Shown here piece by piece: positions 1-7,900 of a stretch of 64,000 nucleotides of DNA (position 1 is its first letter; every line of letters begins with the position of its first letter). A program made the position numbers and the translations under genes. Source of the DNA: Sandaracinaceae bacterium (GTDB lineage Bacteria > Myxococcota_A > Polyangia > Polyangiales > JADJQN01); contig JADJQN010000003.1 of NCBI GenBank assembly GCA_016712745.1, positions 620,001 through 684,000 of the forward strand, written 5' to 3'. The notes beneath the pieces are model-generated. The model saw nothing but the letters and a program-made list of their open reading frames with translations, had not been told where the DNA came from and searched no databases.

Positions 1-416
1 TCATGAATGACACCTTGAACATTTATTCGGCGTTCGGCGTCTTCATGCTCTTTGGCATCGTAAAGAAGAACGGCATTCTTCAGGTCGACTACACGAACAC
101 GCTGCGCCGCAACGGCGTTCCGCGCGACACCGCGATCATCGAGGCAAACAAGACGCGCTTGCGTCCGATTCTGATGACGACGCTGACTCTCATCGCTGGC
201 ATGATGCCCATTGCGTTGGGACGCGGTCCTGGAGCCGCCGCGCGTGCTTCGATGGCCAATGTCATAATTGGCGGCCAGGCGTTGTCGTTGCTGATCACGC
301 TGCTCATCGTGCCCGTTGCGTATTCTCTCTTCGATGATGCCGGCTGCTTCCTCGCGAAGATCCGCAGCAAATCGCGGCCCAGCGCTGCTGGCGAGGACAG
401 AGCCCCCTCGGCTTGA
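1..416 (+). CDS. RND-family efflux transporter, C-terminal end (partial)
   Basis: Only the last ~137 residues are in the window; the frame is open to the left edge, so the Met at base 3 is internal and about 900 residues lie upstream. The visible part has the hydrophobic segment followed by FGIVKKNGILQVDY, the cytoplasmic loop with TRLRPILMTTLTLIAGMMP, and a final transmembrane helix (ALSLLITLLIVPVAYSLFD). These match the C-terminal membrane domain of AcrB/MdtB-type hydrophobe/amphiphile exporters in the inner membrane, which drive proton-coupled export with a membrane-fusion protein and an outer-membrane channel. The substrate cannot be told. The protein ends in a short polar tail and the next gene follows directly. 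Confidence 0.88.
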   Translation, partial: MNDTLNIYSAFGVFMLFGIVKKNGILQVDYTNTLRRNGVPRDTAIIEANKTRLRPILMTTLTLIAGMMPIALGRGPGAAARASMANVIIGGQALSLLITLLIVPVAYSLFDDAGCFLAKIRSKSRPSAAGEDRAPSA

Positions 417-448
417 CACTGAGGTGCTCAGGCACTCCAATTCACGTC

Positions 449-1843
449 ATGCCTCTCGACGCGACGTCTACCGGTTCTGCCATCCCTGCCGTTGTTTCGG
501 GTCTTCGCCGAACGTTTCGCTCGGAGCGAACGCGCTCCATGGAATGGCGGCGCGCGCAGCTGCAGCGCATGCGCACCATGATGGCTGAGCGCGAGAATGA
601 CATCTTGGACGCGCTTGCCAAAGACATGCGTATGCCCAAGTACGAAGCGTTCATAAGCGTGATGGCGCTCATCAACGCCGAGATCGACCACGCCGAAAAG
701 CACTTGAGTGAGTGGATGCGCCCGAAGCGTGTCTCAACATCACTTGCCAACATGCCTGCGAGCAGCCGTATCTTGGCAGAGCCTCTCGGTGTCGTATTGA
801 TCATCGGCCCCTGGAACTACCCGGTTCAGCTCATGCTCTCGCCACTGGTGGGCGCCATTGCAGCAGGCAACTGCGCGCTGCTCAAACCGTCCGAGCACGC
901 GCCGGCGAGCGAAGCCCTGATCGCCAGCATGATTCCTCAGTATCTCGATAGCGAAGCGATCAAAGTCGTGCTTGGCGGAGTGCCCGAGACGACCGCGGTC
1001 TTGAACGAGCGATTCGATCACATATTCTTCACTGGCAGCGTAAACGTTGGCCGCATTGTCATGCAGGCTGCGGCAAAGCATCTGACGCCAGTGACGCTCG
1101 AGCTTGGCGGCAAAAGTCCGTGCATCGTCGCGAAGAACGCGAACCTCGACGCTGCCGCGAAGCGGATTGTGTGGGGCAAGTTCTACAACGCCGGCCAGAC
1201 CTGCATCGCACCCGACTACATTCTCGTCGATGCGAGCGTCGAGGCCGAGCTCGTAGCTAAAATGAAGGCGGCACTCAGTACCTTCCTCGGCCCCGATCCC
1301 AAGCAAAGCAGCGACTACGGACGCATCATTCATGCGGGTCATCACGCACGCCTCGTTTCGTTCATCAAGGATGGCGAGGTCGTCGTCGGAGGCGACAGCG
1401 ACGAGAACGAGCTCTACATCGCGCCGACGATTCTGCGAAACGTATCGCCAGACTCACGCATCATGACCGAAGAGATCTTCGGCCCCATTTTGCCCGTATT
1501 GCCGGTGAAAGACCTTGAAGCCGCGATCGAGTTCGTCAACGAGCGCGAGAAGCCGCTCGCACTCTACGTATTTAGTAACGACTCGGACACGCAAGATGAA
1601 GTGCTCCTGCGAACAAGCTCGGGCGGCGCGTGCGTAAATGACGTCGTCGCACACATTGGTTGCGGCAGCCTTCCGTTTGGCGGCGTGGGCGAGAGCGGAA
1701 TGGGCGCCTACCACGGCCGCGCAAGCTTCGACGCCTTCAGCCACCACAAATCCATCCTCGACAAAGCCCTCTTCATCGAGCCGCCTCTGCGCTACGCCCC
1801 CTACGACAACTCCAAACTAAAATGGGCCCGCCGCCTCATCTAG
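449..1843 (+). CDS. NAD(P)-dependent aldehyde dehydrogenase (ALDH3-like)
   Basis: 464 residues, the usual length for class-3-type aldehyde dehydrogenases, which lack the long N-terminal extension of other classes. It oxidises an aldehyde to an acid with NAD(P). Visible motifs are the cofactor-fold signature PWNYPVQLMLSPL, the FTGSVNVG loop, the general base Glu218 in LELGGKSP and the nucleophile Cys252 in GQTCIAPDY; EEIFGPILPV follows. The ATG at 449 was preferred: a TTG at 413 would overlap the previous stop and add a non-conserved leader. No strong ribosome site is seen for either. The natural aldehyde is unknown; fatty or aromatic aldehydes are typical for this subgroup. Confidence 0.88.
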   Translation: MPLDATSTGSAIPAVVSGLRRTFRSERTRSMEWRRAQLQRMRTMMAERENDILDALAKDMRMPKYEAFISVMALINAEIDHAEKHLSEWMRPKRVSTSLANMPASSRILAEPLGVVLIIGPWNYPVQLMLSPLVGAIAAGNCALLKPSEHAPASEALIASMIPQYLDSEAIKVVLGGVPETTAVLNERFDHIFFTGSVNVGRIVMQAAAKHLTPVTLELGGKSPCIVAKNANLDAAAKRIVWGKFYNAGQTCIAPDYILVDASVEAELVAKMKAALSTFLGPDPKQSSDYGRIIHAGHHARLVSFIKDGEVVVGGDSDENELYIAPTILRNVSPDSRIMTEEIFGPILPVLPVKDLEAAIEFVNEREKPLALYVFSNDSDTQDEVLLRTSSGGACVNDVVAHIGCGSLPFGGVGESGMGAYHGRASFDAFSHHKSILDKALFIEPPLRYAPYDNSKLKWARRLI

Positions 1844-1890
1844 CGTCTCGCTTGGCGTCTGGCGTTCGGCTGCTGGCCTCGGGTGGAGTT

Positions 1891-2034
1891 GGTTTACAAG
1901 AGATCAAAAGGTCAAGAGGAAGACAGTTGGGGGGGCCGAACTGCTTTGCGCGAGCCATGCCCTCCACCAAACGGCGCGTCGCGTTCCAAAAACTAAAACG
2001 GCCTTCCTCTTGACCTCTTGATCTCTTGTAAACC
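1891..2034. repeat. Inverted repeat element, family A copy 1
   Basis: Left arm 1891-1921 and right arm 2004-2034 are reverse complements over 31 bp with one mismatch. The core is ACAAGAGATCAAGAGGTCAA. The arms enclose about 82 bp. A second member of the same family lies at 61845-61979. It sits in the intergenic space after the aldehyde dehydrogenase. No ORF is credible inside. The loop contains ACAGTTGGGGGGGC, which also occurs in the 37-bp repeat at 10372. Confidence 0.8.
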
Positions 2035-2069
2035 TAGTGTTCGGTAAACAAGCTGCACAGAGCGGCGTG

Positions 2070-2255
2070 TCAGCAGTGTTTTTCGATGACGCCGAGGAGG
2101 TGGTCGAGGCGCATGGGTTTGCGAAGGCGCTCGCCAGTAAACGGCAGAGGCTTCTCGTTCATGCTGCCGTCGGCCGAGATGACCACCACAGGTACAAACG
2201 CAATGGAGTCGTCGACGACATAGACGAGACGCTTATCGCAGGGGTCCCTCGTCAT
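2070..2255 (-). pseudogene. Internally deleted response-regulator receiver remnant
   Basis: A 61-residue frame that begins with RLVYVVDDS, the beta-1/acidic-pocket start of a CheY-like receiver, and ends with PVVVISA followed by ERLRKPMRLDHLLGVIEKHC, the beta-4 and Lys-Pro region plus last helix of the same domain. A normal receiver is about 115-120 residues; here roughly half, including the phospho-acceptor Asp and the beta-2/beta-3 core, is missing between VVDDS and FVPVVV. It therefore cannot be phosphorylated normally. It lies 11 bp downstream of speA on the same strand. I read it as a dead gene; a functional mini-protein is possible but unlikely. Confidence 0.6.
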
Positions 2256-2266
2256 AGAACGACGGA

Positions 2267-4249
2267 CTATAGGCTGAGATAGGTATGATCGCGCAAACCG
2301 CGCTCGTAGTCCGCCAAAAGGCGCATGCCCTCGGTGGGCTTCAGGCGATCTTGCTTGATGGCGGCGTCGACTTGGGCTTTGACCAACGAGATTAGCTCTT
2401 TGGTGTCGTACTGAGTCATCGCCAATACTTCGCTGATGGTGTTTCCAGCGATCGTGTCTTCCAAGTAGTAGCCGCACTCTTCGTCGTCGTCCAAGAAGAC
2501 GTGCACTTCATTCACGCGGCCAAAGAGGTTGTGAATGTCGCCCATGATGTCTTGGTAGGCACCGGTCAGGAAGATGCCAAGGTAGTACGGCTCGTGGTCG
2601 CTAACTGCGTGAAGCGGAAGCGTGTCGCGCGTATCGGTCAACCCGTCGATGAACTTAGAAACCTTGCCGTCCGAGTCGCACGTGATGTCGACGAGCGTGC
2701 TCTGCGAGGTGGGCTTCTCGTTCAAGCGGTGGATCGGAACCACGGGGAATAGTGCGCCAAGCGCCCAATGATCAAGGAGGCTCTGGAAAACCGAGAAGTT
2801 GCAAATGTGCTGATCGGAGAGCTGCTTTTGCAGATCATCAAAACCGTCCGGCACTTCGCTCGGCTCAAGCGATTGCGACAAAACGTGAATCTGTTCGGCA
2901 AGCTCCCAGAACTTGAGCTCAACGTGTGCCTTGATGTCGAGGTTCAAAAGACCGAGCTCGAACATCTGCTGCGCTTCTTCTTTGGCGCTTTGGATATCGT
3001 GCCAGCTCTCGCCGAGATTGCGCGTCGAAAGATGCTCCTGTGTGTAGCGGAGGTTCTTGACGAGCTTGTGGTCCTCGACCGTCATGTCCATTTTGGCTTC
3101 GGGCGTCTTCTCGATCGCGCCGAACGCTTCAACAACCAAGACCGAGTGATGCGCCACAATCGCGCGACCCGATTCGCTGACGATATGCGGATGCGGAACT
3201 TTTTCCTCGTCGCAAATATCGGCGATGTTGTGCACGACATCGCGCGCGTACTCTTCGACCGTGTAGTTCATCGACGAGTGGAAGGTACTGCGGCTTCCGT
3301 CGTAGTCGATGGCGAGGCCTCCGCCAACGTCGAGATACTCGATGGGATGGCCCGCCTTGCGGAACTTGGCGTAGTGGCGTGCGGCTTCGCGGACAGCGCG
3401 CTTGATGATGAGAATATCCGGCACTTGCGAGCCGATATGGAAATGAATGAGCTTGAACGCGGACGTCATGCCGGCGTCTTTCATGATCTGCGTCGCTTGA
3501 AGCATCTCGGCCGTTGAAAGGCCAAATTTGGCGTTTTCGCCGCCCGAGTCGGCCCACTTACCGGCGCCGCGCGAGAAGAGTCGTACGCGCAAACCGATCG
3601 AAGGCTCGATGCCGAGCTCAGCGGCCACGCGGCAGATGGCGTGCACTTCGCTGAGCTTCTCGGCGATGAGGATAACTTTCTTGCCGAGCTTTTGTCCGAG
3701 AAGCGCGGTGCGAATGTATGCGTCGTCTTTATAGCCGTTGCAGACGATCAACGATTCGTTGTCGCTATGAACCGAGAGCGCCGCGAAAATCTCGGGCTTC
3801 GAGCCGACTTCGATGCCGTAATGGTAGCCGCGTCCTGCTTCGAGGATCTCGACGACCACTTCGCGAAGCTGATTGACCTTGATGGGGAACACACCGCGAT
3901 ACATCCCGCGGTATCGCTCTTCGGCGATTGCGTTGCTGAACGCTTTGTTAAGCGTGTGCACGCGGTGGTGAAGCAAGTCCTGAAAGCGAATGAGCAGAGG
4001 CGCCTTCAGGCCCTCTTCCTTTATCGCCGCGTCGACAACATCCTTGATCGCGATCTTCGAGCCGCGCTCTTGAAGCGGCGAGACAGTCATCTTGCCGTCC
4101 GCCTGCACACCGAAATAACCCTGGCCCCAACGGTCGATGAGATAGAGCTCATTCGCGTCGTCGACGGTCCACTGCGCGGCGCTGTCGGCGTTAGCCTTCC
4201 CGCTCGTGTTCGGGCCTTCGACGGGTGTGTGCTCGGTGTGTGCGTCCAA
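2267..4249 (-). CDS. speA: Biosynthetic arginine decarboxylase
   Basis: 660 residues, matching the SpeA family. It is a PLP- and Mg-dependent cytoplasmic enzyme converting L-arginine to agmatine, the first step of the agmatine route to putrescine and polyamines. The PLP lysine is Lys124 in GVFPIKVNQ. Further family marks are HFHIGSQ, YLDVGGGLAIDYDG (phosphate binding), SESGRAIVAHH, and the C-terminal DITCDSDGK carrying the conserved active-site Cys of the partner subunit. It is transcribed alone; the receiver remnant follows it and an acyltransferase gene is upstream on the same strand after an 84-bp gap. No agmatinase gene is in the window. Confidence 0.95.
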   Translation of the reverse strand: MDAHTEHTPVEGPNTSGKANADSAAQWTVDDANELYLIDRWGQGYFGVQADGKMTVSPLQERGSKIAIKDVVDAAIKEEGLKAPLLIRFQDLLHHRVHTLNKAFSNAIAEERYRGMYRGVFPIKVNQLREVVVEILEAGRGYHYGIEVGSKPEIFAALSVHSDNESLIVCNGYKDDAYIRTALLGQKLGKKVILIAEKLSEVHAICRVAAELGIEPSIGLRVRLFSRGAGKWADSGGENAKFGLSTAEMLQATQIMKDAGMTSAFKLIHFHIGSQVPDILIIKRAVREAARHYAKFRKAGHPIEYLDVGGGLAIDYDGSRSTFHSSMNYTVEEYARDVVHNIADICDEEKVPHPHIVSESGRAIVAHHSVLVVEAFGAIEKTPEAKMDMTVEDHKLVKNLRYTQEHLSTRNLGESWHDIQSAKEEAQQMFELGLLNLDIKAHVELKFWELAEQIHVLSQSLEPSEVPDGFDDLQKQLSDQHICNFSVFQSLLDHWALGALFPVVPIHRLNEKPTSQSTLVDITCDSDGKVSKFIDGLTDTRDTLPLHAVSDHEPYYLGIFLTGAYQDIMGDIHNLFGRVNEVHVFLDDDEECGYYLEDTIAGNTISEVLAMTQYDTKELISLVKAQVDAAIKQDRLKPTEGMRLLADYERGLRDHTYLSL

Positions 4250-4333
4250 TGCGACTCCTCCACTTAGGGATCGAGATTTCGCGCGGAGTATGACCGACTC
4301 GCGCGGCCGATCAATGCCCGGTCGAGTGAATTG

Positions 4334-4969
4334 TCACTCGGCCTTCTGGACCGTGATCTCACCCATCAGATGGGGATGCTTTCCGGTAATGCCGGCGTAG
4401 AAACGGCGCACTTCCTCCATGTCCGTTTCGATATCGCCGGTTGGGTAGAGCAATGTGCCGATTCCCCCACGCTTGCGCCCAAAGTCCAGAAAGCCCAGGA
4501 CGATCGGCACGTCGGCGCCGACCGCCGTGTAATAGAAGCCCGTCTTCCAACGCTTGGCGACGCTTCGCGTACCCTCAGGCGGAATCATCAGGATGAGCTC
4601 GTCGCTCTCCTTCAACAGCTTCACGGCAGCGGCAACGGCATTGTGACTTTTGCTGCGGTCCACGGGAATGCCGCCCAGCGCGCGCATCATTGCGCCAAAT
4701 GGAAAGCGGAAGATCGTGTCCTTGCCCATCCATTGGATGTGCACGCCCAAAACCCACGCGATCGAGAGCGAAAACGGCAGGTCCCAGTTGGACGTATGCG
4801 GGGCAGCCACCAGCACCGCCTTCTTGGCGTTCGGGACGCCGCCCGCGACCTCCCAATCGAACGCCCGCAAAAAAGTGCGACCGAGCCACGCGCGTAGGCC
4901 GCGCCCTTGGGGCGGGAGCTGAGTCGTATCGACTACCGGCTTCCGCTTTTCGGGCGTGGTCTCACTCAC
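4334..4969 (-). CDS. PlsC-like lysophospholipid/1-acylglycerol-3-phosphate acyltransferase
   Basis: 211 residues with the acyltransferase motifs in order: HTSNWD (His58 and Asp63, the catalytic H-X4-D), FPFGAMMRALGGIPVDRS (glycerol-phosphate site) and MIPPEGTRSVAKRWKTGFY. This small cytoplasmic/membrane-associated subgroup (with a Trp inside HX4D) is annotated as acyltransferase; the exact acceptor is unknown and no strong transmembrane helix is present. Its start overlaps the stop of the upstream kinase-TPR gene by 8 bp, so the two are probably translated from one message. Confidence 0.85.
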   Translation of the reverse strand: MSETTPEKRKPVVDTTQLPPQGRGLRAWLGRTFLRAFDWEVAGGVPNAKKAVLVAAPHTSNWDLPFSLSIAWVLGVHIQWMGKDTIFRFPFGAMMRALGGIPVDRSKSHNAVAAAVKLLKESDELILMIPPEGTRSVAKRWKTGFYYTAVGADVPIVLGFLDFGRKRGGIGTLLYPTGDIETDMEEVRRFYAGITGKHPHLMGEITVQKAE

Positions 4970-7900
4970 CGATGTTGATTCCGAGGCGATGACGAAGTTC
5001 GAGATAAGCCTCGCTCACGCTAAAGACTTGCAGCTCCTTTAGGCGATCCTTCTGCGAGATGGCCGCTGCGTCTTCGGGGCTTGCCTTGACGACGGCCGAT
5101 GCGATTTCGAGATCGTTCGAGAGGATGAAGCCGACGCGATCGGCGGTCATGTCTACGGCAGCCACCCAACGCTTGAGGTTGAGCTCAGGCGCTGCAGCAA
5201 GCAGCTTGTGGACGTGGCTCTTCAAGCCTTCGATCTGTTGGGGCGACATATGCTTCTTGAATGCCGCGAGATGCTCTTCCACATTGGCGGCCATATCCGC
5301 CGGGATCGGGAACTGCGGATTGGCAGTCTTGATCGACGCGAGCAACCACGCGCGAAGACCAGAACCCGTCGGCACCAAGTGACGAAGGTAGTGGCCGCCG
5401 CGGAAATAGCTGAGATGACGCCCTGCGATGAACGCCAGCGCTTGCGCAGGGCCGCCCGCGAGAGCGGCCTTGCCAAGACCGATCGACGGCTTCTCAGCGA
5501 ACATGAAGGAAAGGCCGCCGGCATCGCCTTCGCGATAGAAGACATCCGGCAAGGCTAGGTCAGTGACGCCCGCCGCGTAGTTGAGCATCTGCGCCATCGC
5601 CGCCGGATCGCTCGCTGCGTCGCGCTTCTGATTCGGCTGAACGCCGAAGCTCGTGAGCGGCTGCGAACGCGTTCCGACAACGGCCGGAACGATAGTCGTG
5701 AAGATCGCGGTCAAAAGCGCGTCCTGCTCGTGGTGAGCGACCAACTTCTGCCAGATCTCTTCGTTGAAGCGGTTTGCTGCGCTTGCGGGCTGGCGTTGGC
5801 GATGCTTCTTGAAGAAGCTCTCCTCGTCGGGCTCGGCCATCTTCAAACAGTGAAGCGCCTGGCACACACACCATGACTCGTCCGGCTTCTTCATGTCCGT
5901 GTAGAGGCGACGAAGCGCTTGATAGGACTCAGCGCGATAGGGGCTCTTGTCGAGGAGCTCAGCATGAACCTTGACTGCGCTCTGGTAGTAACGCTTCGGA
6001 TCGGTCGCGTAGATCTCCGCGAGGAGCTCCGCGCGGCGACGATTCGACGGATCAAGCTTCTGCGCTTCCTCGTACGCTTCAACAGCGCCGGGGATCGAGC
6101 TCACACGATGATGAAGAATCTCGGCCAGCGAATCCCAAAGGTCCGCCTTCTGCTCTGCCGTCGCTGTGGGATCGATGCGGCGCAACTGCGAGCGGTAAGC
6201 GTCCTCAAGGCGCGTCCAATCCTCGCGCTCGCTGAGGCAGGCAATCAAGCCGTCGAAGGCCTTGGTGAGTGACTTGTCATGCTCGAGAGCCTGCGCGTAG
6301 TAGTCCGCTGCTTCATCGGCGCGTCGAAGCTCGACGTGCGAGATGGCGGCCGCCGTCATGAAGTACTTGCCCAGCTGCGCGGGATCGCTGACGAGCTCGG
6401 CGATACGCAAGATGACTTCAACCAAGCGTCCCCAATCCTTGTTCTCGGAGTAAACGCCCATCAACTTGGTGAGCAAGTTGCGATCGTCGGCGCGAATCTC
6501 CAGTGCCGCCACGTAACTCTTCACCGCGTTCTGCTTGCTCTTGAGCTTCTCGGTTTGGATATCCCCGGTGCGAACAAGAAGCTGGAAGCGCTCTTCGTCA
6601 GCGGCGCTCTCCATTCGGCGCGCGAGAGTGCGAACCACGTCCTCCCATTTGCCCTGCGTTTCATACGCCTTGGCCAGCGCGTCCAAGGGCAGCGCATCGC
6701 CGGGCATATGCTCGGCGGCTTCCTTCAAGTTGAGGATGGCCGTCGGCATATCGTTCGCACGGCGCGATGCTTCACCAATGTGATAGAGGATGCGGCCGCG
6801 ATCGCTGCCCACAAGCTCCTTGTTGAACTGCTTCAAGATCGCGCGATAAAGCTCGACGGCTTCGTCAGCAGCGCCACCTTCGAAGGTAACTTCCGCCACG
6901 CGCTCGAGAACTTCGCGATCGTTCGGCGCAAACGCACGCGCGTTGATATACGCACGCTGTGCCTTGTCAGCCTGGCCGATGGTGCGAAGTGCATCGCCGC
7001 ACTGGAGCGCAACATCGCGCGCCTGCTGCGGTAGCATCTCGGCGGTACGCGCGAGCAATGGCTCGAGGTAACGCACGGCGCCCGTCCAGTTTTCGTCCTC
7101 GAACGCCATCTCACCAAGACCGCGACCGGCCGGCGTCGATGTCGGATCGAGCTCGAGGGCCTTGGTGAAAGCTTCCTTGGCTTTGCCATTCTCGTGAAGA
7201 CGCTCGCGATAAAGAGTTCCGAGCTCGGCAAGTAACTTCGACTTAGCGCCTGCTCCCTCGGTCATATCGACCTGGCGTGCAAGAAGCTCCGCCGCTCCGT
7301 GCGCGTCGCCGCGGTTGCCGAAGATCGAGCGTAGCGCTGTCGCTGCACTGATCGAGTTCTTGTCGATATCGAGGGCTTGCTTGTACTTCTCGATGGCGCG
7401 ATCGTTGTCGCCCTTCTCTTCGAGAATTTTGCCGGCGCGGACGTACTGCTCGGCCTTCTTGCCGATATCGGTTTGGCCTTCGGCTAGCTTCTCGACCGCA
7501 GCAAGCGCTGCCATCGTATCGCCGGTCTGCGCCTTCAGGTGCGCCATCGTCTCAAGCGCTTCGTTGTGCTTGGGGTCGATTGCAAGCACGCGTTCGCACA
7601 TGATGAGTGCGCGATCGGGGGCGCCAACATCCGCCGTAAGCACCTTCACAGCCGTGAGCAAGAGCTCGAGCTTGCGCGCGTGATCGGCCGTGCCCTTCGA
7701 GTGGCGGTCTAGCGTTAGCGCAAGCTCGTCAAAGCGATGAAGCTGACGATACAAACGCGCGAGCGCCGTATTGGCAGCCTCGTGCGCCGGATCGATGGCC
7801 ACGATTTCCTCGAAGGTCTCGGAAGCCTTCGCGTGATCGACGAACTCTTCTTCTTGGATGCCGCCGATGCGCTCGAGAAGTGCAATCTTCTGACGCGGCG

